Positions 36,893 to 45,837 of a stretch of 64,000 nt of DNA are shown here, one piece after another. Source of the DNA: Geobacter sp. DSM 9736 (lineage in GTDB: Bacteria > Desulfobacterota > Desulfuromonadia > Geobacterales > Geobacteraceae); the NCBI RefSeq assembly GCF_900187405.1, contig NZ_LT896716.1, positions 2,976,753 through 3,040,752 of the forward strand. Direction: 5' to 3'. The notes under the pieces were generated by a model that had not been told where the DNA came from, did no database searches, and saw only the letters and a program-made list of their open reading frames with translations. Position 1 is the stretch's first letter. The number at the start of each line of letters is the position of its first letter. The translations under genes were made by a program, and so were the position numbers.

Positions 36893-38275
36893 ATGATCGA
36901 CTCTAAAATTATTAAGAACCTTCAATCCATCGTCGGCGCTGAAAACGTTGCTACCGACCGGCAGGAACTCATCTGCTACGGCTATGATGCTACCCAGTTC
37001 GAATTCATTCCGGATGCCGTGGTGCATCCCGGCTCACCGGAGGAGGTGGCGGCCGTTCTAAGGTTGGCCAACGCCGCAGGATTTCCCGTATTTCCTCGCG
37101 GTGCAGGGAGCGGCTTTACGGGGGGAGCTCTCCCCCGTGGCGGTGGGGTAGTCCTTGTCATGACAAGGTTGAACCGCATTCTCCGGATCGACACGGAGAA
37201 TCTGATCGCGGAGGTGGAGCCGGGAGTTGTGACGGAACAGTTTCAGGTTGCGGTTGAAAAGCTGGGTCTATTCTATCCGCCCGATCCGGCCTCATTGAAG
37301 TTTTCCACGCTTGGCGGAAACGTTGCCGAAAACGCAGGTGGTCCGAGATGCGTGAAGTACGGCGTCACCCGCGATTTCGTGATGGGGCTGGAAGTGGTGC
37401 TTCCGACCGGAGAGATCATCCGGACAGGAGGGGAGACGTACAAGGGTGTAGTCGGTTACGACCTGACCCGCCTCCTTTGCGGTAGCGAGGGGACGCTGGG
37501 AGTCATCACGAAGATCATCTTCAAGCTTCTCCCCCTCCCTGAGGGGAAGAAGACCATGCTCACCATCTTCGACTCCATCGATGGTGCCGCAAAGGCTGTT
37601 TCCACCATAATCGGCAACAAGATCATTCCCACGACGCTGGAGTTCATGGACCACGCCACCCTGCAGTGCGTCGACCGACGCTTCAGCCTTGGCCTTCCAG
37701 CCACGGCGCGTGCGGTCCTGCTTATCGAGGTCGATGGTGATAAGGAGCTGATCGAGCGGCAGGCCGCGCGAATTCGGGAGCTGGTGCAGCCGCTGGGTCT
37801 GGTGGAATGCAAAATGGCCAGGGACGCCGCCGAATCCGAACAGCTGTGGAGGGTCCGCCGCCTGGTTTCTCCGTCGCTTCGTGACGTGAATCCCGACAAG
37901 TACAACGAGGATATCGTCGTCCCTAGAAGCAAGGTTCCCGAGGTCATCCGGCGCATTGACGGCATCCGCCGGAAGTACGACATTCCCATTGTCAACTTCG
38001 GCCATGCCGGAGACGGTAACATCCATGTGAACGTCATGATCGACAAGAGTATCGAAGGGATGGAGGAGAAGGCCCACGAGGCGATCGAGGAGATTTTTCA
38101 GGCCGCCCTCGATCTCGGCGGCACCATGTCCGGCGAGCACGGTGTCGGGCTCGCCAAGCAGCCGTACATACATCTTGAGCTTAAACCTGAGCAGGTGGCG
38201 GCGATGCAAGCCATCAAGAAGGCGTTGGACCCTAACAATATTCTTAATCCCGGAAAAATGTTTCCGGTGAGGTAA
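36893..38275 (+). CDS. glcD: GlcD-type FAD-linked 2-hydroxyacid (glycolate/D-lactate) dehydrogenase subunit
   Basis: 460 aa. The FAD-binding type-4 domain (about 40-215) contains VHPGSPEEVAAVLRLA, FPRGAGSGFTGGALP and KFSTLGGNVAENAGG, GVVGYDLTRLLCGSEGTLG. The C-terminal FAD-oxidase domain ends with FGHAGDGNIHVN and SGEHGVGLAK. These enzymes oxidise glycolate or D-lactate to the 2-oxoacid and pass electrons to an FeS subunit, present next door. It lies 65 bases after the LarA homologue and may use the D-isomer the racemase supplies. Confidence 0.93.
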   Translation: MIDSKIIKNLQSIVGAENVATDRQELICYGYDATQFEFIPDAVVHPGSPEEVAAVLRLANAAGFPVFPRGAGSGFTGGALPRGGGVVLVMTRLNRILRIDTENLIAEVEPGVVTEQFQVAVEKLGLFYPPDPASLKFSTLGGNVAENAGGPRCVKYGVTRDFVMGLEVVLPTGEIIRTGGETYKGVVGYDLTRLLCGSEGTLGVITKIIFKLLPLPEGKKTMLTIFDSIDGAAKAVSTIIGNKIIPTTLEFMDHATLQCVDRRFSLGLPATARAVLLIEVDGDKELIERQAARIRELVQPLGLVECKMARDAAESEQLWRVRRLVSPSLRDVNPDKYNEDIVVPRSKVPEVIRRIDGIRRKYDIPIVNFGHAGDGNIHVNVMIDKSIEGMEEKAHEAIEEIFQAALDLGGTMSGEHGVGLAKQPYIHLELKPEQVAAMQAIKKALDPNNILNPGKMFPVR

Positions 38276-38279
38276 TTCT

Positions 38280-38346
38280 GCCACGGAGGCACGGAGACAC
38301 AGAGGCGCATGAGTTCAGTTTCTCTGCGTCTCCGTGCCTCTGTGGC
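38280..38346. repeat. Long palindromic repeat between glcD and glcF
   Basis: Arms of 25 bases, 38280-38304 (GCCACGGAGGCACGGAGACA...) and 38322-38346 (ending CTCCGTGCCTCTGTGGC), are reverse complements apart from two positions, with a 17-base loop. The motif resembles CACGGAGRCACRGAG-type intergenic repeats found dispersed in many bacterial genomes. It ends one base before the glcF ribosome-binding site AAAGGT at 38348. Confidence 0.88.
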
Positions 38347-38360
38347 GAAAGGTCTTTGCA

Positions 38361-39626
38361 GTGGATCCTTTGAAACGAGTAGAAGCTGAACTGAAGAAGT
38401 GCGTGAAGTGCGGCGCGTGCCGGGCGAATTGTCCTGCCTTCGCTGCTTTCCAGCGTGAGCCGGCTGTGGCCCGGGGCAAGGTTGCCATCGCACAGCACAT
38501 CCTGAAAGGGGATATCGAGCTCGATGACGCTACATACTCAGCCATGTCCAAATGCCTTCTCTGCGGCAGTTGCGTAGAGAAGTGTCCCAATGACGTGCCG
38601 ACCGATGAGATCGTCATGTTCGCACGGGAAGCACTCGCCCGGCAGCGGGGGCTGACGACCTTCCATTCGGCTGTAGGACGGGTGATCCGTAACCGCTCAT
38701 TGATGAAGTTCGGTGCAGCGGCAGCTCGCATACTCGGTCCGCTCTTCTTTAACAAGGTTCCCGAGACCTCGGGACTGCGGCTCCGCTTTCCGCTTCCCTT
38801 CGTCGGGGGGAAGCGACACGTCCCTCCCTTGGCTAAGAAACCCTTTCTGGAGCGTCATCCGGAAGTCATTCAGGGTCAGACCGGCAAGCCGAGGGTAATC
38901 TACTTCGTCGGCTGCATGACGAACTTCTGTTACCCCCAGGTGGGGGAGGCGGCGCTGGCACTGTTCCGCCATCTCGGCTGTACCGTCATCATCCCGAAAG
39001 ATCAGCAGTGCTGTGGCCTTCCGGGGATGTCGGGTGGAGATCTTGACACCGTGCGGGTTCTTGCGGAGCAGAATCTTTCCATCCTGGAGCGCTACGAGGC
39101 GGACTATGTAGTTACTGCCTGTGCCACATGCGGCGGTGCCCTCCATAAGTTTTATCCGGCGGTGCTTGGAAGAAGGCACCCGGAACTCCTCGATCGCGCA
39201 AAAGCCCTGGCGGCCAAAACAGTGGACGCCGCCCAACTGCTTCACAAGCTCGGCCTCAATCCGGCTGAAACCGGTGCAGGGGGGGAGGGCGCCATTACTT
39301 ACCACGACCCGTGCCATCTGCGTACCCGAAATATAACGAGTCAGCCTCGCGAACTGCTGCGCGCCACCCCCGGCATATCACTCGTCGAGATGCAGGGAGC
39401 CGACAAGTGTTGTGGCCTCGGGGGTACCTTCAATGTCTATCATTATGACACCTCGATGCAGATCAATGCAGGTAAGAGCGAAGCCATCATAGCCACAGGG
39501 GCACAGGCTGTTGCCACCGGCTGCCCCGGGTGCATGATGCAGCTTTCCGACGGCCTGAAGCAGAGGGGTAGCCGGATCAAGGTCTTACATTCGCTAGAGA
39601 TTCTGGCACGTTCCATTCGCAGGTAA
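38361..39626 (+). CDS. glcF: GlcF-type iron-sulfur subunit of 2-hydroxyacid dehydrogenase
   Basis: 421 aa from GTG 38361, which has AAAGGT seven bases upstream. Two [4Fe-4S] motifs come first (CVKCGACRANCP and CLLCGSCVEKCP), then two CCG domains: FVGCMTNFC...CCGLPG...CATCGG and DPCHLRT...CCGLGG...CPGCMMQ. It takes electrons from the FAD subunit and passes them to the quinone pool or another acceptor. A longer in-frame reading from 38334 would start inside the palindromic repeat and is unlikely. Confidence 0.92.
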   Translation: MDPLKRVEAELKKCVKCGACRANCPAFAAFQREPAVARGKVAIAQHILKGDIELDDATYSAMSKCLLCGSCVEKCPNDVPTDEIVMFAREALARQRGLTTFHSAVGRVIRNRSLMKFGAAAARILGPLFFNKVPETSGLRLRFPLPFVGGKRHVPPLAKKPFLERHPEVIQGQTGKPRVIYFVGCMTNFCYPQVGEAALALFRHLGCTVIIPKDQQCCGLPGMSGGDLDTVRVLAEQNLSILERYEADYVVTACATCGGALHKFYPAVLGRRHPELLDRAKALAAKTVDAAQLLHKLGLNPAETGAGGEGAITYHDPCHLRTRNITSQPRELLRATPGISLVEMQGADKCCGLGGTFNVYHYDTSMQINAGKSEAIIATGAQAVATGCPGCMMQLSDGLKQRGSRIKVLHSLEILARSIRR

Positions 39627-39755
39627 TCCCGTTTCAGGTCAAGATCGACAAGCTGTTTTACACCACAGTCGCCCTCCCTCAAGCTTTTAATTTAGCTAAA
39701 CAATTTTCACTATTCCTTGAATTTTTGCCGAAGGTGCGCCATGAAAAATTTCTGG

Positions 39756-39814
39756 TTGACAGTGGGTACCCATTTCTGTATTTTTTAGCCAAAATAAAAA
39801 TAAGTTTTATTTTG
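39756..39814 (+). promoter_or_regulatory. Promoter and A/T dyad upstream of the XRE-cupin regulator
   Basis: TTGACA (39756-39761), 17 bases and TATTTT (39779-39784) form a promoter. Just downstream, CAAAATAAAA (39790-39799) and TTTTATTTTG (39805-39814) are exact reverse complements five bases apart, 20 bases before the ATG. It could be an autoregulatory operator. Confidence 0.65.
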
Positions 39815-39833
39815 CCGTCTTCGGTGGAGAGTA

Positions 39834-40397
39834 ATGACCGATTACAATATCGGAGCAAAGATAAAGAAGCTGCGCCTGGCAAAGAAGATGACGCTGCAGG
39901 CCGTGGCGCGGGAGACTGGTTTTTCTCCCGCACTCATATCGCAGATCGAGAATAATAACGTCTCCCCCCCCATCGCTACCCTTTCCAAGATCGCCAAGTT
40001 TTTCGATGTGAAGATCGGCATGTTCTTCACCGAAGACGAGGAGGAGCACCGCTACGAAGTGGTGCGCAAGGGAGAGCGGAAGCAGATACCCCGGGTTATC
40101 TCCCGTTCGGGAACAAGCCAGGGGTATTCCTATGAGTCGCTGTCGTTCCGCAAGCAGAACAAGAAGATGGAGCCTTTCCTTCTCACCGTGACGGAAAAGG
40201 CTTCGGAAGAAAACACCTATAGCCATGATGGGGAGGAGTTCCTTTTCATCATGAAGGGTGTCGCCGAGCTACTGCTCGACGAAGAGCGGATAGCCCTCGA
40301 AGAGGGTGATTGCGTCTATTTCGATTCATCCATGAAACATCGTCTCCTAAGCAGGGACGGCACTGAAGTCCAGGTGCTGGCGGTCGTAACGCGATAA
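39834..40397 (+). CDS. XRE-family transcriptional regulator with C-terminal cupin domain
   Basis: 187 aa. The N-terminal helix-turn-helix (about 7-62) reads KIKKLRLAKKMTLQAVARET then SPALISQIENN. The C-terminal cupin (about 110-185) has YSHDGEEFLFIMKGVAELLL and GDCVYFDSSMKHRLL, usually a metal or small-ligand site. Regulators of this build often control amino-acid, polyamine or organic-acid catabolism. The next gene is an acyl-CoA carboxylase 150 bases downstream on the same strand, so control of the propionyl-CoA genes is a reasonable inference. Confidence 0.92.
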   Translation: MTDYNIGAKIKKLRLAKKMTLQAVARETGFSPALISQIENNNVSPPIATLSKIAKFFDVKIGMFFTEDEEEHRYEVVRKGERKQIPRVISRSGTSQGYSYESLSFRKQNKKMEPFLLTVTEKASEENTYSHDGEEFLFIMKGVAELLLDEERIALEEGDCVYFDSSMKHRLLSRDGTEVQVLAVVTR

Positions 40398-40547
40398 CCG
40401 CTTTCACGGTTGAGCTCTCCGGGCAGGGCGGCGCTCTGTTCCCCCGGAGTTCTGTTTGTCTCCAGACGCGTTTTTGAAGCAAGTAGCTAGAATTTCCCAT
40501 TCACCCACTACTGGTGTTGATAACCCTATTTCGGAAGGATGACGGAG

Positions 40548-42272
40548 ATGTCTATGAAAGAAATCAAACCTTCACTGAAGAACCCCTTTGATCCACCCGA
40601 GAAGGTCGAATTCACGATCCCCGGAGAAATATCCAGGGCTACCGGCGGATATGAAGAAGCGATGAAGGAAGGCTTCGACCTGATCCAGCGCCCCATCAAG
40701 TCGGTGAGCATAGACCAGATCGAAAAGCAGCACTTCAAGAAGCGTATGACCGTCTGGGAGAGAATACGCGTCCTTACCGACAAGGAGCCGAACGTTCTCT
40801 ACCAGAACTGGGGCAAAAACCTGGATGGTGCATCTCTAGTCACAGCCATCATTAATGTTGGTGGACGCGACGTCGCGCTTTACGGTCACGACTTCACCGT
40901 CCGCGCGGGCTCCATCGACGCCACCAACGGTAACAAGCTGGCCCGCCTCTTTTACATGGCAGGGGAGAAGGGGATACCCCTTATCGGGATGAACGACAGC
41001 GCCGGCGCCTTCGTTCCTGCAGGGGTCGGCGGCCTCGACGGGTACGCCGAGGCATTTACAGCGCTTCGCCGGATCAGCGGCGTAGTCCCGAGCATCATGT
41101 GCATGTTCGGCTTCAATGCCGGCGGAGGCTCCTACCTCCCGCGCCAGGGGAGCTTCGTCATCCAGCCCAACGATACCTTCTTCGGCCTCACCGGCCCGGG
41201 CGTCGTAAAGAGCGTCCTCGGCGAGGACATCACCCCCGAGGAGCTCGGCGGACCGAAGGTTCACGGGAAGTCAGGCGTGGCCGATCTGACGGTTCAGGAC
41301 GAAGTTGCAGCACTTCGCACCGCTGCTCGCCTGCTTAGCTACATCCCGGACAACAACTCCATCGCTCCCCCCTTCCAGGAGACGAGCGATCCCCTCGACC
41401 GGAAGACCTGGGAGATCAACACCCTTCTCAAGAAGGCGTTCAACTCTCCAACCGGGTTCAACACCCCCTTCGACGTCTCGATCATCATCCAGCAGATATG
41501 CGATCACGGCGACTATTTCGAGCTGCAGCCGGAAAGGGCACGCGAGGTTGTGACCGCCTTCGGCCGCCTTGGTGGAAATGTCGTCGGCTTCGTCGCCAAC
41601 AACAGCGCAGTGGCCTCCGGCCAGATCGACTGCGACTCTGCAGTGAAGATCGCCCGGTTCGTACGCTTCTGCAACATCTACAACATTCCCATCATCTTCA
41701 TGGAGGACACCACCGGGTTCCTGCCGGGCCGGGAGCAGGAGTCGCGCGGCATCGTCCAGGCCGGACGCTCCATGCTCGATTCAATCGTGGATGTGAGAAC
41801 CCCGCGAATACTCCTCATCCTGCGAAACGCTTTCGGCGGTGCGTACGCCTCCTACAACAACTACCCGACCGGCGCCGACCTCGTCCTTGCGCTTCCCACC
41901 ACCCGCCTTGCCGTCATGGGTCCTGCAGGAAAAGAGTTCGTGTACAAGGATGAACTGCGGAAGATCCGCGGTGCCGTGCCTGAAATGGTGAAAAAGGGAG
42001 CCCAGGAAAGGGTCGCTGCCGGCATGAACGGTGACGAAGCTAAAAGAGATGCCGAAAAGGAAGCTGCCGACTGGCTCAAAGCCCAGGAGGCGGCCCTCAA
42101 TCAGCGGTACGAGAAGGAGCTGATGAATCCGAAGGAGGGTCTCGCCCTTGGTTCAATCTCCTCCATCGTGATGCCTACAGACCTTAGAAAGGTGCTGGGA
42201 GAAAATCTAGGCTTCCTCCTGCGGCACTACAAGCCCGGCCCGATGGTTGGACCCCAGAGGGAGTTCCACTAA
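40548..42272 (+). CDS. pccB: Acyl-CoA (probably propionyl-CoA) carboxylase carboxyltransferase subunit
   Basis: About 574 aa, some 55 longer than typical PccB. Two crotonase-like halves are clear: [20 protein letters not shown] and [15 protein letters not shown] in the first, [15 protein letters not shown] and [24 protein letters not shown] in the second. It transfers CO2 from carboxybiotin to an acyl-CoA. The nearby mutase and epimerase genes point to propionyl-CoA. In-frame ATGs lie at 40539, 40548 and 40554; GGAAGG is nine bases before 40548, and GGAG six before 40554. The biotin subunit gene follows after 89 bases. Confidence 0.87.
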   Translation: MSMKEIKPSLKNPFDPPEKVEFTIPGEISRATGGYEEAMKEGFDLIQRPIKSVSIDQIEKQHFKKRMTVWERIRVLTDKEPNVLYQNWGKNLDGASLVTAIINVGGRDVALYGHDFTVRAGSIDATNGNKLARLFYMAGEKGIPLIGMNDSAGAFVPAGVGGLDGYAEAFTALRRISGVVPSIMCMFGFNAGGGSYLPRQGSFVIQPNDTFFGLTGPGVVKSVLGEDITPEELGGPKVHGKSGVADLTVQDEVAALRTAARLLSYIPDNNSIAPPFQETSDPLDRKTWEINTLLKKAFNSPTGFNTPFDVSIIIQQICDHGDYFELQPERAREVVTAFGRLGGNVVGFVANNSAVASGQIDCDSAVKIARFVRFCNIYNIPIIFMEDTTGFLPGREQESRGIVQAGRSMLDSIVDVRTPRILLILRNAFGGAYASYNNYPTGADLVLALPTTRLAVMGPAGKEFVYKDELRKIRGAVPEMVKKGAQERVAAGMNGDEAKRDAEKEAADWLKAQEAALNQRYEKELMNPKEGLALGSISSIVMPTDLRKVLGENLGFLLRHYKPGPMVGPQREFH

Positions 42273-42361
42273 GCGCACTGCGATGGAAGATTGGGACCAC
42301 TCAGCTTCCGTTCCAGTGATCGAATCAGTTTTCTAATTTCATGAATTGGAGATAGAGATCG

Positions 42362-45250
42362 ATGACAGAGAATAACGACCTTTACATGCACAACCCGCTG
42401 ATCCACCGGGATCGCCGCCTGGGGCTCTCCTCCTCGGAGTGGGTGCGTTCCTTCGCCTGTGAGGACCTCAAGCCCCTCATCGTCTGCCGAGGGCCCATTC
42501 GGAAGGAGGCAATGGACGTCTTCGAAGAGATGGGAATGACCCACTACGGCATCCTTCTCTCGGAAAAGGACTCCATCACGTACCCCAATGCCCTTGCCCC
42601 GGAGCTGCGTCAGCTAACCGACAACAGCCGTGTCCACCGCGTACCCGATTACACCGGTGCGAGCAAGGAGGAGAGGGTCGAGCGGATCGGCCAGATCATC
42701 CAGATCGCCAAAGACAACGGCTATGACTCCATCTTTGCCGGCTACGGCTTCATGGCCGAGGACGAGGAATTCGTCGCTTCCATCGAGAATGCCGGCCTTA
42801 CGTTTATCGGCCCAAATTCCCGCACCCAGGCCGATGCCGGCAAGAAGGACGAGGCGAAGCGGACTGCACTCCAGGTCGGGGTGAGCGTGACCCCCGGGAT
42901 AAACAACGTCACTGCGCGAACACTCGTAAAGAAATACCCAACCCGCGAGAAGCTCCTGGCGCTTGCCCAGGCACAGGAGCTGACCATCGACAAGAAGATC
43001 CTGGACGACAAGAAGCTCTCACTCGAAGATCTTGCTGACGAGATTCTCTATGCCTCCTACGACAAGGGGCTCGACCTTTACTCGATAGAAGAGCTGTCCG
43101 CCCAGGTGCAGTTTGAGGTGGAGGAGATGTTCCGCCAGTATCCGGGGAGCAGGATCAGGCTAAAGGCGATCGGCGGAGGCGGCGGCAAGGGGCAGCGCAT
43201 TCTCGGCGCTTCACTCCTGACAACGAAAAAGCCGACGGACAAGCAGGTGAAGGACGCTGCAGCCGAGGCGCCGGCCATGGTTCGCGAGGTTCTCAACGAA
43301 GTGAAGGCGACCGGGATCGGGGATAACAAGAACGTCCTGATCGAGCTGAACATCGAGCAGACCCGCCACAACGAGATCCAGATGCTCGGCAACGGCGACT
43401 GGTGCGTTACCCTCGGGGGGCGAGACTGTTCGCTGCAGATGCACGAGCAGAAGCTGCTGGAAGTCTCCGTTACGCAGGAGGGGCTGAAGGACGCCATAGC
43501 CAGCGCAAAGAAGGCCGGCAGGAAAGCTGAGGTGGCTGCCCTTGAGAGCGATCTCAAGGTTCTCACCCGAATGGAGGAGGATGCATCCCGCTTCGGCCAG
43601 GCCGTTGGTCTCGACTCCGCATCCACCTTCGAGTGCATAGTTGACCGCGACCGTTACTACTTCATGGAGGTCAACACCCGGATTCAGGTGGAACACCGGG
43701 TCTCCGAACTCTGCTACTCGCTCAAGTTCACCAACCCGAAAGACAAGAAGGACTTCTTCATCGTAGAGTCGCTCGTCGAGGCGATGGCCCTTCTGGCCCG
43801 CCACAAGAAGCGGCTCCCCAAGCCGGAGCGGATACCGCGCTTCGGTGCATCGGTGGAAGCACGCCTCAATGCCACCGACGCATCCCTCTCACCCCACGCC
43901 GGCGGCTACATCCGCTACTGGTCGAAGCCGATCGAAGGAGAGATCAGGGACGACCAGGGGATCTGCATCGTAAATCCCGACACCGGCCAGTTCATGCGGT
44001 ACCATGTGGCTGGAGCATACGACTCCAACATCGCGCTGATCCTCACTAAAGGTGACGACCGCGAGGCTTCGTACAACCAGATGTCGAAGGTCCTCGGGTC
44101 CATGAGCATCCGTGGAACCAACGTCGCGACTAACCTGCAGTTCCAGTATGGACTGACAAACTGGTTCATCGGCCAGAATGTGCTCGCCAAACCGACGACC
44201 CGGTTTGTCGTCCCTTACCTGACCCTGGTCGGTCTCCTCAAGGAGGAAGCCAACAAGCTGGACACGGTCTACGCATTTCTTCAGGCGAAGAAGGCATATG
44301 CCAAAAAGGCTGCCGAGGAGTTCCCTGATGATCCCTCGGTTTCCAAGAATTACTCGAAGATCCTGGACCGGAAGGGGCTTCTAGTTACCCGGCCCATGGA
44401 CAAACTGCTGGAAGACCCGCACCTCCTTTCTGGTTGGCTCTCCCTCAACAGGAATAATTTCACCCTGGAGAATGGTAAGGTGGTTTGGCACGACAATCCC
44501 TTCGTGATCCTTGCCGACACGTACAACTATCTGAATATGGGGTACGATCCGGCCGCGCCCGCAGCCGAGGTGATCTGGCAGCATGACGATCAACTCCTTC
44601 AGACGGGACTCCGTTTCTACAGGACACTTTCCGAGCGCTTCAAGCTGGGGCTCCACGAGTTCGACAAGCTGTCTGCAATCCTCGCCAAAGAGAAGCCGCA
44701 GGGAGGTTTCTCAGCCGAAGAATGGAAAGAGATTCAGTCCTCCCATCTCGGGTTCGAGGCGGGGCTTGAACTTCTCGGCATGCTCTTCATCATCGCAGAG
44801 AAGGTCAGGTTCTGGGAGCTGAAGGTGGAAGACGACCTTGAGGTGACGATCCCGGCTTTCCTGCACGATGCCGAACTCCAGGCGCGGATGAAGAAGGTTC
44901 TTGTGCCGCCACCGGTAAACAAGGCCGATGAAATCGTAGCCATGTGCGGCGGCATGTACTACGGGCAGGAAGCTCCCGGAATGCCCTCCTTCGTACACGA
45001 AGGGATGCACTTTGAAAAGGGGCAGCCCCTCTACATCATAGAGGTCATGAAGATGTTCAACACCGTCCGTGCAACCTTTGCCGGGACCATCGACAAGATT
45101 ATCATTCAGGGTGGGGACGGAACAATAGTGCAGAAAGGGCAGCCTCTTTTCAAGATCACGCCAGACGAGCAGTTCGTGGAGATCGATCCGGCGGTGATCG
45201 AGAAGGAGCGGCGGGATCGTACTTCTGAATACCTGAAGGCCGTTCTCTAG
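42362..45250 (+). CDS. Long biotin carboxylase/biotin carrier subunit of an acyl-CoA carboxylase
   Basis: 962 aa, about 300 longer than usual PccA/AccC-BCCP subunits. The biotin carboxylase domain has FIGPNSRTQADAGKKDEAKR, the Gly-rich ATP loop KAIGGGGGKGQRIL, GGRDCSLQMHEQKLLE and YFMEVNTRIQVEHRVSELC. Relative to AccC, an insert of roughly 70 residues precedes the Gly-rich loop and a further Lys/Ala-rich insert follows the QKLLE motif. A long middle region leads to the biotinyl domain, with biotin on about Lys897 (IIEVMKMFNTV), followed by a 65-residue tail. It should carboxylate biotin with bicarbonate and ATP for the upstream carboxyltransferase. Confidence 0.88.
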   Translation: MTENNDLYMHNPLIHRDRRLGLSSSEWVRSFACEDLKPLIVCRGPIRKEAMDVFEEMGMTHYGILLSEKDSITYPNALAPELRQLTDNSRVHRVPDYTGASKEERVERIGQIIQIAKDNGYDSIFAGYGFMAEDEEFVASIENAGLTFIGPNSRTQADAGKKDEAKRTALQVGVSVTPGINNVTARTLVKKYPTREKLLALAQAQELTIDKKILDDKKLSLEDLADEILYASYDKGLDLYSIEELSAQVQFEVEEMFRQYPGSRIRLKAIGGGGGKGQRILGASLLTTKKPTDKQVKDAAAEAPAMVREVLNEVKATGIGDNKNVLIELNIEQTRHNEIQMLGNGDWCVTLGGRDCSLQMHEQKLLEVSVTQEGLKDAIASAKKAGRKAEVAALESDLKVLTRMEEDASRFGQAVGLDSASTFECIVDRDRYYFMEVNTRIQVEHRVSELCYSLKFTNPKDKKDFFIVESLVEAMALLARHKKRLPKPERIPRFGASVEARLNATDASLSPHAGGYIRYWSKPIEGEIRDDQGICIVNPDTGQFMRYHVAGAYDSNIALILTKGDDREASYNQMSKVLGSMSIRGTNVATNLQFQYGLTNWFIGQNVLAKPTTRFVVPYLTLVGLLKEEANKLDTVYAFLQAKKAYAKKAAEEFPDDPSVSKNYSKILDRKGLLVTRPMDKLLEDPHLLSGWLSLNRNNFTLENGKVVWHDNPFVILADTYNYLNMGYDPAAPAAEVIWQHDDQLLQTGLRFYRTLSERFKLGLHEFDKLSAILAKEKPQGGFSAEEWKEIQSSHLGFEAGLELLGMLFIIAEKVRFWELKVEDDLEVTIPAFLHDAELQARMKKVLVPPPVNKADEIVAMCGGMYYGQEAPGMPSFVHEGMHFEKGQPLYIIEVMKMFNTVRATFAGTIDKIIIQGGDGTIVQKGQPLFKITPDEQFVEIDPAVIEKERRDRTSEYLKAVL

Positions 45251-45277
45251 CCTTCTGCTGCAAGGACAATGAGATGG

Positions 45278-45315
45278 GACGTGACGGGGGCCGGCACTGC
45301 CGGCCCCCTCACGTC
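45278..45315 (+). terminator. Strong hairpin after the carboxylase operon
   Basis: GACGTGACGGGGGCCGGC (from 45278) pairs with GCCGGCCCCCTCACGTC (to 45315), with one bulged C and a three-base loop. No T-run follows in either direction, so it may block read-through or 3' exonucleases rather than act as a classical terminator. Confidence 0.5.
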
Positions 45316-45354
45316 GAAGGAAAGTCCCCTGCTGCGACGGGGATTGTTTTGGGG

Positions 45355-45570
45355 TCAGCGGCCGGTGTAGTTGTAGTCGTCACCTTCCACGCATTCAGAC
45401 GTTGCCTCCAGGAACGATTTTTCCTGGCTGTCCTTGATGATTTCGATCACCCCGTGGTTCACGGACCAAGTCGTGCCGCAGATGCTGCATTCGACGATGT
45501 CTTCCGTGAAGCCTTCTGCGTGGAGATCGAGGTCGACCTGCTCGTGGTTCTTACATACGGGACATTGCAT
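45355..45570 (-). CDS. Small zinc-ribbon protein of unknown function
   Basis: 71 aa. Two CxxC knuckles (CPVCKNHEQ and CSICGTTW) can bind one zinc ion, followed by a short strand-helix (VNHGVIEIIKDSQEKSFLEA) and an acidic tail. GGAGACAC precedes ATG 45570. It lies on the opposite strand between the carboxylase and mutase genes. No nucleic-acid or enzyme motif beyond the zinc ribbon is visible. Confidence 0.78.
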   Translation of the reverse strand: MQCPVCKNHEQVDLDLHAEGFTEDIVECSICGTTWSVNHGVIEIIKDSQEKSFLEATSECVEGDDYNYTGR

Positions 45571-45751
45571 GGTGTGTCTCCTTTCGGCCCTTCAACACTC
45601 TTCCTGCTTTAAGTATAGGGCATTGGTATCGTTTGCAACCGGAAACATCCGGAAGTATGAAAATTCGGCAGTTTATTCGCTATTCCGTTTTGATCAATAC
45701 ACCGTCATTCAGAATCAGCATGTTTTTTTTAGTTCGGCGAATGCGGCTTTA

Positions 45752-45820
45752 CCTTGAATAAAACTTAACGTGATTCAAGGTGCAAAGCCTCGTTTCTGCT
45801 AGTTAAACCCCTAATTTAAC
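45752..45820 (+). promoter_or_regulatory. Two inverted repeats in the methylmalonyl-CoA mutase leader
   Basis: CCTTGAAT (45752-45759) and ATTCAAGG (45773-45780) are exact reverse complements 13 bases apart. GTTAAA (45802-45807) and TTTAAC (45815-45820) form a second dyad seven bases apart, just before the ribosome site. I see no convincing sigma-70 pair, so promoter position is unresolved. Confidence 0.5.
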
Positions 45821-45837
45821 GGGACAAGGAGCCTATG

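Noticed and set aside
37292-38284. 330-codon open frame antisense to glcD
   Set aside because: Shadow of a conserved FAD protein; no ribosome site, no motif.
45778-45792. GTGCAAAGCC string resembling part of a GEMM cyclic-di-GMP riboswitch
   Set aside because: The partner segment (CACAGGGCAAACC-like) and the supporting helices are absent upstream.
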